This document shows positions 55,973-64,000 of a stretch of 64,000 bases of DNA, in pieces. Origin of the DNA: Desulforapulum autotrophicum HRM2 (lineage in GTDB: Bacteria; Desulfobacterota; Desulfobacteria; Desulfobacterales; Desulfobacteraceae). The notes under the pieces were generated by a model. The model was not told the origin of the DNA and ran no database searches. It saw only the letters and a program-made list of their open reading frames with translations. Within the stretch, counting starts at the first letter, position 1. Each line of letters begins with the position of its first letter. Both the position numbers and the translations under genes were made by a program. The stretch covers positions 3,038,001-3,102,000 of the forward strand of contig NC_012108.1 in the NCBI RefSeq assembly GCF_000020365.1, written 5' to 3'.

Positions 55973-56232
55973 GCGTCCAGGTTGCGACCAAGAATTGCCA
56001 GCCTCTGGCTTAAAAGGACAAGGGAAACCCATTGTTCAACAAGCCCTGAAAGGGCTGATAAATCAGCTGAGTCCTTGTGTCGGGAAGCCACCCGATCAAG
56101 GGCTGAAATCAATATCTGGTTGCCGGGATCATTCTTAAGTGCCCCTGAAAAATGGGCCGTTGCCTTTTTATAATGCCCCTGGGCCTCATGGACGAGACCC
56201 AGTTCTAACGTATAGATTTCCCTGTCAGCCAA
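55969..56232 (-). CDS. Short TPR-like protein
   Basis: 87 residues. One clear tetratricopeptide pair is visible: YTLELGLVHEAQGHYKKATAHFSGALKNDPGN, followed by helices. No signal peptide. It lies 12 nt after ftsB and overlaps the rhodanese gene by 4 nt, so it is part of the murJ-ftsB unit. Likely a protein-interaction adaptor; partner unknown. Confidence 0.7.
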   Translation of the reverse strand: MADREIYTLELGLVHEAQGHYKKATAHFSGALKNDPGNQILISALDRVASRHKDSADLSALSGLVEQWVSLVLLSQRLAILGRNLDA

Positions 56233-56244
56233 TGGCTTTGCCCC

Positions 56245-56535
56245 CTATTTTTCCTTAAACCTGAATACAATTTCATTCTTGCCGGTCATGCCAAGCTCAT
56301 GGCGTGCCACATGCTCAATATACCCCATATCGGTCTTGAGCCGTTCGATGGTTCTTGCAAGTTCCCTGTTTGCAAGGTCAAGCTTTTTATTTTCACTCTG
56401 GATATCAATGATTTCCCGGTTGAGGTGACACCAGTCGTTAAACCCGTTTTCACTGTAGACGATCATGAAAAGAATCACCACCATGACAATGATGGTCGAG
56501 AAAAGCAACAGTCGCTGAAAAATAGTTTTCTGCAT
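56245..56535 (-). CDS. ftsB: FtsB/DivIC-family cell-division protein
   Basis: 96 residues: cytoplasmic MQKTIFQRL, one membrane helix (about 10-28), then a coiled coil (about 38-65, EIIDIQSENKKLDLANRELAR) and the C-terminal LKTDMGYIEHVARHELGMTGKNEIVF, which matches the conserved FtsB/DivIC end (E-x-x-AR-x-x-LG-x-x-x-x-x-E). It links FtsL and FtsQ in the divisome. ATG overlaps the murJ stop by 1 nt. Confidence 0.9.
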   Translation of the reverse strand: MQKTIFQRLLLFSTIIVMVVILFMIVYSENGFNDWCHLNREIIDIQSENKKLDLANRELARTIERLKTDMGYIEHVARHELGMTGKNEIVFRFKEK

Positions 56536-58106
56536 TAATCCGCCCGGTTATCCAATTCTTGTGCCAGTTGTCCAAGGCCTTTTTTGAAAGTCAAAACAAA
56601 TGTTCCCGTATAAACAACCACCCCCAGAATCAACATCCCGGCAACCCTCACCAGAAGTGCGGCCTTGGAAATTCCATCCGGAATGAATGAAACCCCATAG
56701 GTGACTGAACCATACATTATAACAGAGGCAAAAAGGGATTTGCAAGTCCAAATGCCAATATTTTTCTTCATTAAACGATCCATGGACGACCACACCCCGG
56801 GCACGAGAAAAAAAAAGTTCAGGGCAGCAGCAGCCGACACACTTAGGGCTATCCCCCTGTATCCCAGAACCTGACCAAACAGCAAGCCGGCCAGCAGGTT
56901 AAACCCAATACCTTTAACACTGGCCCAAAACGGTGTTGCAACATCTGACCGCGCATGGAACAGGGTAACAAAAATACGATTTCCTGAAAAAGCCCAAAGA
57001 CCCAGGATGAAAAAAAGAAGTGCCGAGGCAGTCTCCTCAACACACAAACGGTCAAAGGCTCCCCGCTCAAAGAGAAGAGAGACCACAGGCACCCTCAGGG
57101 CCGCAAGTCCAAACATGGCAGGCAGGGTAACACAGCAGACCGCCTTAACCGCCCTTGCAAAAACACCCGATACAACGGCAGCGGGACCCTGAACTTTTTC
57201 CATGGACAGTTCAGGCAAAAGGACAGTAGAAATTGAAACTGCAAAAAGCGCCATGGGAAATTGCACAAGGCGTTCCGCATAGTAGAGAAAAGAGATACTT
57301 CCACTGGAGAGTGTTGAAGCCAAAATGGTCGCTACAAACAGGTTTATTTGAAATCCGGCAGCTCCCACAAGGGAGGGAAGCAGCCTTCGTCCGGTCTCAG
57401 ACATTCCTGGATGATGGAAAGCGGTTCTTTCAAAGAATTTAAACCCCTTCTTCAGCAGAAAGGGAACCTGCAAGAGAAATTGAAAAAGGCCTCCAAGGAC
57501 CACTCCCAGGGCAAGAGCCAGGGTTGCAGATGAAAACCGAGAACAAAGAAAAAAAGCAGACAGGATGATCGACAGGTTGAACACAATTGGCCCAGCCCCG
57601 GGAGCGGCAAACTCTCCCATGGCATTGAGAACCCCCATGGACACGGCCAGAAGTGCAACAATGGCAATATAAGGCATCATAACCCTTATCAGTTGAACAG
57701 CCAGATCATAGGTATAAGAATCCGGGGAAAAGCCAGGAGCAATAACCCTGACAACCATGGGCGCAGCAACAATACCGGCAACAACCAGCAGTACACCTGC
57801 TGTTGAGACAGATAAAAAACAGGCCCGGGCCATGGCAAAGGCCCGTTTGGGTCCATCTTCAATCAAGCAGGTGGTAAAAACCGGAACAAACGAAAGGGTC
57901 AGCATCCCGTCTGAAAAGAACTTCCGCAAAAGATCCGGTATTCTAAAGGCAAGAAAAAAAGCGTCACTTCCCGGGCCAACCCCCAGAAGCCATGCAATAA
58001 AGGCATCCCGGACAAATCCAAGCATGCGGCTCACCAGGGTAAGCCCTCCGACAACGCCGGTTTTTTTTAACAGCTGAGACGTTTTTTTCGGCACGACTGA
58101 ATCCAT
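56535..58106 (-). CDS. murJ: Lipid II flippase MurJ
   Basis: 523 residues from ATG 58106, with AAGGGGA just upstream; a TTG five codons earlier overlaps this site. About 14 membrane helices. Family blocks: VVGGLTLVSRMLGFVRDAFIAWLLG near the start, DAFFLAFRIPDLLRKFFSDGMLTLSFVPVF with the essential Arg/Asp region, and LVQFPMALFAVSISTVLLPELS. Flips lipid II for peptidoglycan. Head of the unit murJ-ftsB-TPR-rhodanese-MauE. Confidence 0.95.
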   Translation of the reverse strand: MDSVVPKKTSQLLKKTGVVGGLTLVSRMLGFVRDAFIAWLLGVGPGSDAFFLAFRIPDLLRKFFSDGMLTLSFVPVFTTCLIEDGPKRAFAMARACFLSVSTAGVLLVVAGIVAAPMVVRVIAPGFSPDSYTYDLAVQLIRVMMPYIAIVALLAVSMGVLNAMGEFAAPGAGPIVFNLSIILSAFFLCSRFSSATLALALGVVLGGLFQFLLQVPFLLKKGFKFFERTAFHHPGMSETGRRLLPSLVGAAGFQINLFVATILASTLSSGSISFLYYAERLVQFPMALFAVSISTVLLPELSMEKVQGPAAVVSGVFARAVKAVCCVTLPAMFGLAALRVPVVSLLFERGAFDRLCVEETASALLFFILGLWAFSGNRIFVTLFHARSDVATPFWASVKGIGFNLLAGLLFGQVLGYRGIALSVSAAAALNFFFLVPGVWSSMDRLMKKNIGIWTCKSLFASVIMYGSVTYGVSFIPDGISKAALLVRVAGMLILGVVVYTGTFVLTFKKGLGQLAQELDNRAD

Positions 58107-58114
58107 TTTTCCCC

Positions 58115-58147
58115 TTGACAAAAGTCATAAATATGAACTAATATAAT
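58115..58147 (+). promoter_or_regulatory. Promoter of rpsT
   Basis: TTGACA (58115-58120) with TAATAT (58139-58144, 18-bp spacer) or TATAAT (58142-58147, 21-bp spacer). Leader of about 60 nt. The -35 lies next to the murJ ribosome site on the other strand. Confidence 0.5.
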
Positions 58148-58210
58148 AATTTAATTATATCAATTCCAAATCAACACATAATACAAATCAAAACAAGGAG
58201 CATATCAAAG

Positions 58211-58462
58211 TTGGCTAACCACAAATCAGCAGCAAAACGTGCAAAGCAGAGCGAAGCAAGACGCCTTAGAAACAAATCTACTAGATCCTCAATGAACACC
58301 GCAGTGAAAAAGGTCAGAACGGCAAAAGAGGCAGGCACTGACAATGCAACCGATCTTCTTAACTCTGCAAAATCCCTGATCGCAAAAGCAGCAAAAAAAG
58401 GTGTTATTCACCAGAACACTGCCGCACGTAAAATTTCAAGGCTCACCAAAAGCCTGGGCTAA
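58211..58462 (+). CDS. rpsT: 30S ribosomal protein S20
   Basis: 83 residues, very basic, beginning MANHKSAAKRAKQSEARRLRN, the family signature, and ending ARKISRLTKSLG. The start codon is TTG, as in E. coli rpsT, where the rare start takes part in autoregulation. AAGGAG lies 10 nt upstream. Single-gene unit with promoter and bidirectional terminator. Confidence 0.96.
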   Translation: MANHKSAAKRAKQSEARRLRNKSTRSSMNTAVKKVRTAKEAGTDNATDLLNSAKSLIAKAAKKGVIHQNTAARKISRLTKSLG

Positions 58463-58495
58463 GCGACCTTTAAGCTTCCATAAAAGTTTTTGCAA

Positions 58496-58537
58496 AAACA
58501 GGATTTGTCAAAGCTCCTCACATGACAAATCCTGTTT
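58496..58537. terminator. Bidirectional terminator between rpsT and lptE
   Basis: AAACAGGATTTGTCA (58496-58510) pairs perfectly with TGACAAATCCTGTTT (58523-58537); 12-nt loop. T-rich on both flanks (plus: TTTCTATTTC; minus: TTTTTGC). Confidence 0.85.
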
Positions 58538-58552
58538 CTATTTCAACCGTTC

Positions 58553-59068
58553 TTAAAACCCATCCCTCATCTGGTCAACGATTCGTTCTGAAACCCTGGT
58601 GGCTATTCGTTCAATGGCCTCTGCCTTGGCCGCCTCATCCAGGAGATTGAAACTTGTTACCGTAAAGACCTCTTTTGCTGAAAAATTGTGCACAGACCAA
58701 AGTGTCTCTCCGTTGGCGTCAACCATATCAAGATCAATCACAGCACTCACCTGACGTTCCACGACCTCATCATCTGCTGTCCGGGTAAAGGCAGCAATGG
58801 TTATGGACCGGATGGTTCCAGTGATGACTGCATCCGCCCCATTTCTTTCAACAACCATGGCGCTGCTCTTTTGAAGGAGTTCTTTCATCAGGGAGGAGGT
58901 AAATGTTGTTTCTGCGCCGCTTTCAAAACTTTGGTTCTCAAACATGGTCACGGCAACCCGTGTAACCTTACCCGGGAGAGTCCCGCCGTTTGAAAGGGTA
59001 TAGCCGCAACCTGAAAGAATAAAAACCAGTGCCAGAAGGCCCCTAATCACAAACCTATCGTTCATCAT
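58553..59068 (-). CDS. lptE: LPS-assembly lipoprotein LptE
   Basis: 171 residues with a lipoprotein signal ending LSGC (lipid-attached Cys21). The mature start GYTLSNGGTLPGKVTRVAVTMFENQSFESGAE and strand/helix pattern with TLWSVHNFSAKEVF fit the LptE/DUF799-like fold. Acts as a plug inside LptD (lptD at 17446-19788). It begins 2 nt after the leuS stop, the common leuS-lptE pair. Confidence 0.88.
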   Translation of the reverse strand: MMNDRFVIRGLLALVFILSGCGYTLSNGGTLPGKVTRVAVTMFENQSFESGAETTFTSSLMKELLQKSSAMVVERNGADAVITGTIRSITIAAFTRTADDEVVERQVSAVIDLDMVDANGETLWSVHNFSAKEVFTVTSFNLLDEAAKAEAIERIATRVSERIVDQMRDGF

Positions 59069-59070
59069 CT

Positions 59071-61662
59071 TTATACCACGATGTTTACAAGTTTTTTCTT
59101 CACAACAATCACCTTTTTAATGGTTTTGCCTTTGATGTATTTCTCAACCTGTTCATCGGCAAGGGCTGCTTTACGAATAAAGTCATCGGACACAGCCGCA
59201 TCAACAGAAAACTTCGATCGCAATTTGCCGTTCACCTGCACCACAATAAGGATTTCATCGGTTAAAAGTGCATCCTTTTGATAATCAGGCCAGGGTTGAT
59301 CAACGATGGACGGTCCATGTCCCAGGATAGACCAGAGTTCTTCACAAAAATGGGGAACAATGGGAGAAAGAAGCAGGACAATGTTCTCTATACAAAAAAG
59401 AGCAACCTCACCCATATCTGTCTGATCTGGATCAAGATCAGCTGAGTACATGGCGTTGACAAGTTCCATGACAGCAGAAATGGCCGTATTGAAATGAAAA
59501 CTTTCCTCAATATCATCGGTTACTTTTTTAATGGTCTGATTAGCCTTGATAAAGAGTTTTTTGGGCTCCCCTTTAAGGTCTGCAACAACACCTGAATAGG
59601 GTAAAAGGTCTATGTAGGTGGATTTACAGCGATCCGCAAGCCGCCACACACGGTTAATGAATCGATTGCATCCTTCCACCCCGTCGTCGTTCCACTCAAG
59701 GTCTTTTTCAGGAGGCGCAGCAAAGAGGCAGAAAAGTCTCGTGATATCTGCACCGTATTGATCAAGCAGTGCATTGGGATCAATTACGTTTTTCTTTGAC
59801 TTGGACATCTTGATGACCCGGCCCACTTCAACATCAGAATTGCACCGTTTGCAAATGACCTTATCATTGACCGTTTCTGCATCGTCAGGATAAATAAAGC
59901 CATGCTCGGGACAGGTCAAAGTCTCCTTACAGACCATTCCCTGGGTGAGAAGCCGCTCAAAGGGTTCCTTAAAATCGATCAATCCCAGGGTGTTGAGCAC
60001 ACGCATGAAATAGCGCGAGTAGAGAAGGTGGAGTATGGCATGTTCTACCCCGCCGATATACTGATCCACAGGCATCCAGTAGGCAACGGCAGCAGGGTCA
60101 AACATGCCCTTATCATACCGTGGACTGCAATATCTTGCAAAGTACCAGGAGGACTCGACAAAGGTGTCCATGGTGTCTGTTTCACGCCTTGCATCGGCTC
60201 TGTTGCACACAGGACAGTTCACCCGTGCAAACCCATCAAGGGTAGCCAGGGGAGAGCCGCCATTGTCAAGAAGGGCCGCATCCTCGGGAAGAACCACCGG
60301 AAGGGTTTCTTCCTTGACCGGAACAATACCGCAATCCGGGCAATGGATGACCGGAATCGGCGTACCCCAATAGCGCTGGCGGGAGATTCCCCAATCCCTC
60401 AGACGGAAACTCACCGTGGTTTTACCCAACCCCTTATTTTCAAGCCAGCGGGTAATGGCACCCATGGCCTCAAGGTTACCAAGCCCGGAAAATTCTCCTG
60501 AATCGGCAAGGGTTCCCTGGCCTGTATAGGCCTCAATCATGGTGGCAGGGTCAAGGGGTTCACCCGGGGGTTGGATCACAACCTTGATGGGAAGCCCATA
60601 CTTTCGAGCAAAATCAAAATCACGCTGATCATGGGCCGGAACAGACATGACCGCTCCCGTTCCATACTCCATCAGGGCAAAATTAGCCGTATAGATGGGC
60701 ATTTTTTCACGGGTTACAGGATTAATACACCAGGCCCCGGTAAAAACGCCCTCTTTTTCATACTTTTCAAGGGCGATTGACGAACGCTCCTGATTGAGCA
60801 CTCTTGTGGTGAATTCAGTTACGGCCGCAGCCTGATCCGTCCCCCTTGACAGGGTTTCCACAAGGGGATGTTCCGGCGCAAGACACATGAAGGTTGACCC
60901 AAAAAGGGTGTCCGGGCGGGTTGTAAAGACGGGAATATTCTCATCTATTCCCTGGATGGGAAATCGGATCTCAGATCCCTGGCTCTTGCCGATCCAGTTC
61001 TTCTGCATCAAGGTGACATTGTCGGGCCAGCCCGGAAGCTTGTCGCAATGAACCAGCAGATCCTCGGCAAAGTCGGTAATCCTGAAGAACCACTGCCACA
61101 GCTTTTTCTGCTGCACAGGTTTACCGCACCGCCAGCACATATCCTGCTCCACCTGCTCATTGGCAAGCACCGTCTGGCAGTGATCGCACCAGTTGACATA
61201 GGACTCTTTCCGGTAGACCATGTCCTTGTCCAGCATTTTCAAGAACAACCACTGCTCCCAACGGTAATATTCAGGCCGGCAGGTGGCAATCTCCCGGTCC
61301 CAGTCGTAGGAAAACCCCATTCGTTTGAGCTGCCGACGCATGGTTCGAATGTTTTCATAGGTCCAGGCAGCAGGATGGGTGTTGTTGTCAATGGCGGCAT
61401 TTTCAGCGGGCATACCAAAGGCGTCCCACCCCATGGGGTGAAGCACATTAAACCCCTTCATGCGTTTGTAACGGACAACCACATCTCCGATGGTATAGTT
61501 TCTGACATGCCCCATATGAATTTTTCCCGAAGGATAGGGAAACATCTCCAGCAGATAATATTTCGGCTTTGACCCATCTTCAGTTGCCTTAAAGGTCTGG
61601 TGCTGATTCCAATACGCCTGCCAAAGCGGCTCAACTTTTTCCGGGTTGTATCGCTCCTCCAT
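59071..61662 (-). CDS. leuS: Leucyl-tRNA synthetase
   Basis: 863 residues from ATG 61662 ([18 protein letters not shown]); the frame is open 69 bp further up without a start of merit. HIGH-type motif in [20 protein letters not shown] near residue 45, editing domain CP1 with [20 protein letters not shown] near 245, and [12 protein letters not shown] near 635. C-terminal domain with [17 protein letters not shown]. Charges the two tRNA-Leu species encoded at 41351-41556, among others. Confidence 0.97.
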   Translation of the reverse strand: MEERYNPEKVEPLWQAYWNQHQTFKATEDGSKPKYYLLEMFPYPSGKIHMGHVRNYTIGDVVVRYKRMKGFNVLHPMGWDAFGMPAENAAIDNNTHPAAWTYENIRTMRRQLKRMGFSYDWDREIATCRPEYYRWEQWLFLKMLDKDMVYRKESYVNWCDHCQTVLANEQVEQDMCWRCGKPVQQKKLWQWFFRITDFAEDLLVHCDKLPGWPDNVTLMQKNWIGKSQGSEIRFPIQGIDENIPVFTTRPDTLFGSTFMCLAPEHPLVETLSRGTDQAAAVTEFTTRVLNQERSSIALEKYEKEGVFTGAWCINPVTREKMPIYTANFALMEYGTGAVMSVPAHDQRDFDFARKYGLPIKVVIQPPGEPLDPATMIEAYTGQGTLADSGEFSGLGNLEAMGAITRWLENKGLGKTTVSFRLRDWGISRQRYWGTPIPVIHCPDCGIVPVKEETLPVVLPEDAALLDNGGSPLATLDGFARVNCPVCNRADARRETDTMDTFVESSWYFARYCSPRYDKGMFDPAAVAYWMPVDQYIGGVEHAILHLLYSRYFMRVLNTLGLIDFKEPFERLLTQGMVCKETLTCPEHGFIYPDDAETVNDKVICKRCNSDVEVGRVIKMSKSKKNVIDPNALLDQYGADITRLFCLFAAPPEKDLEWNDDGVEGCNRFINRVWRLADRCKSTYIDLLPYSGVVADLKGEPKKLFIKANQTIKKVTDDIEESFHFNTAISAVMELVNAMYSADLDPDQTDMGEVALFCIENIVLLLSPIVPHFCEELWSILGHGPSIVDQPWPDYQKDALLTDEILIVVQVNGKLRSKFSVDAAVSDDFIRKAALADEQVEKYIKGKTIKKVIVVKKKLVNIVV

Positions 61663-61908
61663 AATCCTTTGATCACCTCCGCGTAATCGGGAAGGGGGTT
61701 CACACCCTGTCCCCGTATGTCCAATCTCCAATCTAAATATTCATCTAGAGCAAAATTTAAAATTGAGCCCTGTATGCTGAAAAAATTCATAAATGGCACA
61801 ATCTTCGTTAAATAGCAAGACTGCTCATTCCCTGACAAGATAAAATAAATTGACTTGAGACGACTGATCGAATAGTTTAAAGAGTTATAAAAAAAATCAA
61901 TAACCCTG

Positions 61909-61938
61909 ATTAATCCTGAATTAATTAATCCTGAATTA
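61909..61938 (+). repeat. Tandem 15-bp repeat upstream of the RNase G gene
   Basis: ATTAATCCTGAATTA occurs twice in a row (61909-61923, 61924-61938), preceded by a partial copy (CCCTGATTAAT). It lies 36-66 bp before the start at 61975. A weak promoter-like TTGACT/TAGTTT pair is at 61850-61878, so the repeat may lie in the leader. The remaining 61663-61974 is AT-rich and shows no gene. Confidence 0.6.
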
Positions 61939-61974
61939 AATATAGATAACAGGAGGAGGCCAAAGGCACACTTA

Positions 61975-63438
61975 ATGACAACCAAGATACTTATCAACGC
62001 CCTGGATTCTGACGAGTGCAGAATCGTTCAAATCAAAGACAATAAACTGGAAGGATTTCATATTGAGACAGCCGCCAGGAAAGTGACCCAGGGCAATATT
62101 TACAAGGGGGTCATCACCCGTGTAGAGCCAAGTCTTCAGGCGGTTTTTGTCGATTACGGTACGGAAAAAAATGGTTTTTTGCAAAAGCAGGAAATCCACA
62201 GCGACTATTTTCTGGACAATGACTCTGGAGACAGAAGCTTTTCCAAACTTGTCAAAAAGGGGCAGGAGCTCATTGTTCAGGTCACCAAGGACCCGATCAT
62301 GCACAAAGGTGCAATGCTCACCACCTTCATATCCCTGCCCGGACGACTGTCTGTGTTCATGCCGGGAAGCTCCACCCGCGGGGTTTCAAGACAGATCGAT
62401 GATGAGGCAGAACGAAGACGTCTCAAGGAGATCACCGAGAAATTAAAACTCCCCGAAGGGTTCGGACTTATCGTGAGAACAGCCGGCCTGGATGCCACAA
62501 AGACCATGTTGACCAACGACACCCGCTACCTCATGCGGGCCTGGAAGGAAATCAACAAAAAGGCGGTTAATGAGCCCACACCCTCTCTGCTTTACAAAGA
62601 ACAAAACCTTGCCGTTCGATCCCTCAGGGACTACTTTACCGCAGATATAACAGAAATTCTCATTGATGATCCAGACGTATATAAAGAGGTAAAGGACTTC
62701 ATGAAAGTCATTGCCCCAAAACAAGAAAAGATCGTCAAACCGTACAAAGGTGAGAAACCGATCTTCACTAAATACCAGATCGAAGAACAGATTGCATCGA
62801 TTTTTGAAACAAAGGCCCTGCTAAAGTCAGGCGGTGCCATTGTGATCGACCAGACCGAGGCACTTGTCGCAATTGATGTCAATTCAGGAAAATCCACCGG
62901 ACGAAAAAACATTGAACAGACTGCCTTTCACACCAATATCGAGGCAGCCGAAGAGGTGGCGAGACAGTTGAGACTCCGGGATATGGGCGGTTTAATTGTA
63001 ATTGACTTCATCGACATGAAAGAAAAAAAACACAAGGCTGAGGTCACCAAAACCCTGAAAAGATTTTTAAAATCCGACAAGGCCAAGACCAAGGTTGGCG
63101 GAATATCAGCCTTTGGTCTGGTTGAGATGTCCCGGCAAAAGATCAGATCGGCCATCACCTTTGGCAGTTTTGAAACCTGTAAGCACTGCAAGGGAAGGGG
63201 CCTTGTACCCAACACTGAAACCCTGGGCCATGCCTTGTTAAGAAAACTAAGCCTTGAAACCATAAAGGCAGAGAATAAAACGGTAAAGGCATTGGTGCCT
63301 GAAAAAGTGGCCTCTTACCTTCTCAACAAAAAAAGGGAAGAACTCGTAAATATTGAGGCAAAACGCAACGTCACCCTGGTGATTGAAAGTGATGATTCTT
63401 TGCTTTTAGGGGAGAGTAGAATCGTATGTGACGCTTGA
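61975..63438 (+). CDS. rng: Ribonuclease G (Rne/Rng family)
   Basis: 487 residues, the size of E. coli RNase G (489) and without the long RNase E tail. S1 domain at about 30-120 (GNIYKGVITRVEPSLQAVFVDYGTEKNGFLQ), the RNase catalytic block LVAIDVNSGKSTGRKNIEQTAFHTNIEAAEEVARQLRLRD with metal-binding Asp residues (about 300-345), and the zinc-link CKHCKGRG near 402. It processes 16S rRNA 5' ends and mRNA. An AGGAGGAGG stretch sits about 15 nt before the ATG. Confidence 0.95.
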   Translation: MTTKILINALDSDECRIVQIKDNKLEGFHIETAARKVTQGNIYKGVITRVEPSLQAVFVDYGTEKNGFLQKQEIHSDYFLDNDSGDRSFSKLVKKGQELIVQVTKDPIMHKGAMLTTFISLPGRLSVFMPGSSTRGVSRQIDDEAERRRLKEITEKLKLPEGFGLIVRTAGLDATKTMLTNDTRYLMRAWKEINKKAVNEPTPSLLYKEQNLAVRSLRDYFTADITEILIDDPDVYKEVKDFMKVIAPKQEKIVKPYKGEKPIFTKYQIEEQIASIFETKALLKSGGAIVIDQTEALVAIDVNSGKSTGRKNIEQTAFHTNIEAAEEVARQLRLRDMGGLIVIDFIDMKEKKHKAEVTKTLKRFLKSDKAKTKVGGISAFGLVEMSRQKIRSAITFGSFETCKHCKGRGLVPNTETLGHALLRKLSLETIKAENKTVKALVPEKVASYLLNKKREELVNIEAKRNVTLVIESDDSLLLGESRIVCDA

Positions 63439-63497
63439 CATACATTTCAGTTTTGTGTATCTGAAACAGTCGCGACCTGATTTATCAAGGAGGAGTC

Positions 63498-64000
63498 ATG
63501 CCTCGAGCACTGAAAAGAAACAGGGCAAAATGGTTTTACGTCTTGATTATTGCTTTATTTGCAGTTCTCGGACTGATGCTCTGGGTCGGGGACAGACTAA
63601 TGCCGGAGAAAAAAGAGTCAACCATGGCAACACAGGTTACCCCAAGCCCCGTTCAATCGGGGAATGGTCCTTCAGTGGTAAGTGGCACCATTGAACAACT
63701 CCCGGAAATTGACTTCTCCAAACTTGAAAAGGCAAACGAACTCACACGGATGATGGACAGGAGAAAACAGGAGCTTGGCATTGGCAAGAGCCTTGATATG
63801 ATTGTGGGGTCAGACGAAGCCTTCAAGGTCGGCAGAACCATCGTATACATGAAGGACATTCTCAAAAAGAGTCTCCTCACAAAGAACCGGGTCGTTGGGG
63901 AGACCATAGAGGCATCTGGAGCAGTTGTTCCTGAGTCGACTTCCGAATACGGCATCCATGTTGTCCGGAAGGGAGACAACATCTGGAATATCCACTTTGG
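63498..64000 (+). CDS. Membrane-anchored LysM-domain protein, 3' end outside window
   Basis: The frame runs from ATG 63498 (AAGGAGGAG upstream) to the window edge, 167 codons. A basic start (MPRALKRNRAKW) and one helix (about residues 12-31, FYVLIIALFAVLGLMLWVG) precede a polar linker with a charged helical stretch; the last residues, YGIHVVRKGDNIWNIHF, begin a LysM motif. So it is probably a periplasmic protein that binds peptidoglycan; the rest cannot be seen. Confidence 0.8.
   Translation, partial: MPRALKRNRAKWFYVLIIALFAVLGLMLWVGDRLMPEKKESTMATQVTPSPVQSGNGPSVVSGTIEQLPEIDFSKLEKANELTRMMDRRKQELGIGKSLDMIVGSDEAFKVGRTIVYMKDILKKSLLTKNRVVGETIEASGAVVPESTSEYGIHVVRKGDNIWNIHF

Noticed and set aside
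61663-61800. T-box or other tRNA-sensing leader upstream of leuS
   Set aside because: No specifier stem, T-box sequence or antiterminator could be found; the region is AT-rich and unstructured by eye.

Overview
The window looks like chromosomal core DNA from a Gram-negative anaerobe of the Desulfobacterota, most like the Desulfobacteraceae sulfate reducers. This is a judgement from protein style, not from a search. The signs are a moderate G+C content, an outer membrane (LptD, LptE), menaquinone synthesis by the futalosine route (MqnB), a TAXI-type TRAP transporter, an AMMECR1 protein, HD-GYP signalling, and several small conserved proteins that I associate with this group. No phage, plasmid, integrase, transposase gene or CRISPR array is visible. 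Starts are often TTG or GTG, and genes often overlap by 4 nt.

Layout. 1-9022: the end of a CinA-like gene, argC, an M23 peptidase, secA, then clpS-clpA-aat, a compact bacterial N-degron module. 9019-13231 (minus): uspA with a TAXI/TRAP uptake system, a 680-bp gene-free stretch holding a long inverted repeat between two copies of another repeat, and a ferredoxin. 13324-17317 (minus): an orphan gene, a fusion of cysteine synthase with a cysteinyl-tRNA-synthetase-like half lacking both ATP motifs, and tmk. 17446-29779 (plus): lptD with an overlapping NusG paralogue, an HU protein, holB, ricT, metG, a short penicillin-binding protein and a 1238-residue GlmS-like protein. 29820-33380 (minus): pyrG, eno, a TrmO-like gene. 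33485-37553 (plus): galE, a HEAT/pseudo-receiver protein, an ATP-grasp ligase and a small conserved protein. 38228-41231: a BirA box followed by birA-bioY-bioM-bioN, a self-contained biotin sensing and uptake operon. 41351-41556: two tRNA-Leu genes. 41678-47953 (plus): ribF, def, fmt, rsmB, rpe, aroQ, mqnB and a CBS protein. 47962-54917: AMMECR1, a DUF3334/CheX-like protein, a REC/HD-GYP regulator, purB, an acyl-CoA dehydrogenase, ihfA. 55036-58106 (minus): murJ-ftsB-TPR-rhodanese-MauE. 58211-64000: rpsT, lptE, leuS, an RNase G and a truncated LysM protein.

Working together: lptD, lptE, murJ, ftsB, the penicillin-binding protein, the GlmS-like protein, galE and the M23/LysM proteins serve the envelope. 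def/fmt, metG, leuS, rsmB, the tRNAs, rpsT and the RNase serve translation. clpS/clpA/aat serve protein turnover. aroQ-mqnB joins the shikimate and menaquinone pathways.

The most unusual items are the CysK/pseudo-CysRS fusion (14348-16627), the oversized GlmS-like protein with a buried glutaminase cysteine (26063-29779), and a dispersed two-hairpin repeat family with a 178-bp MITE-like inverted repeat (3115-3212, 12559-12955, 42608-42705).
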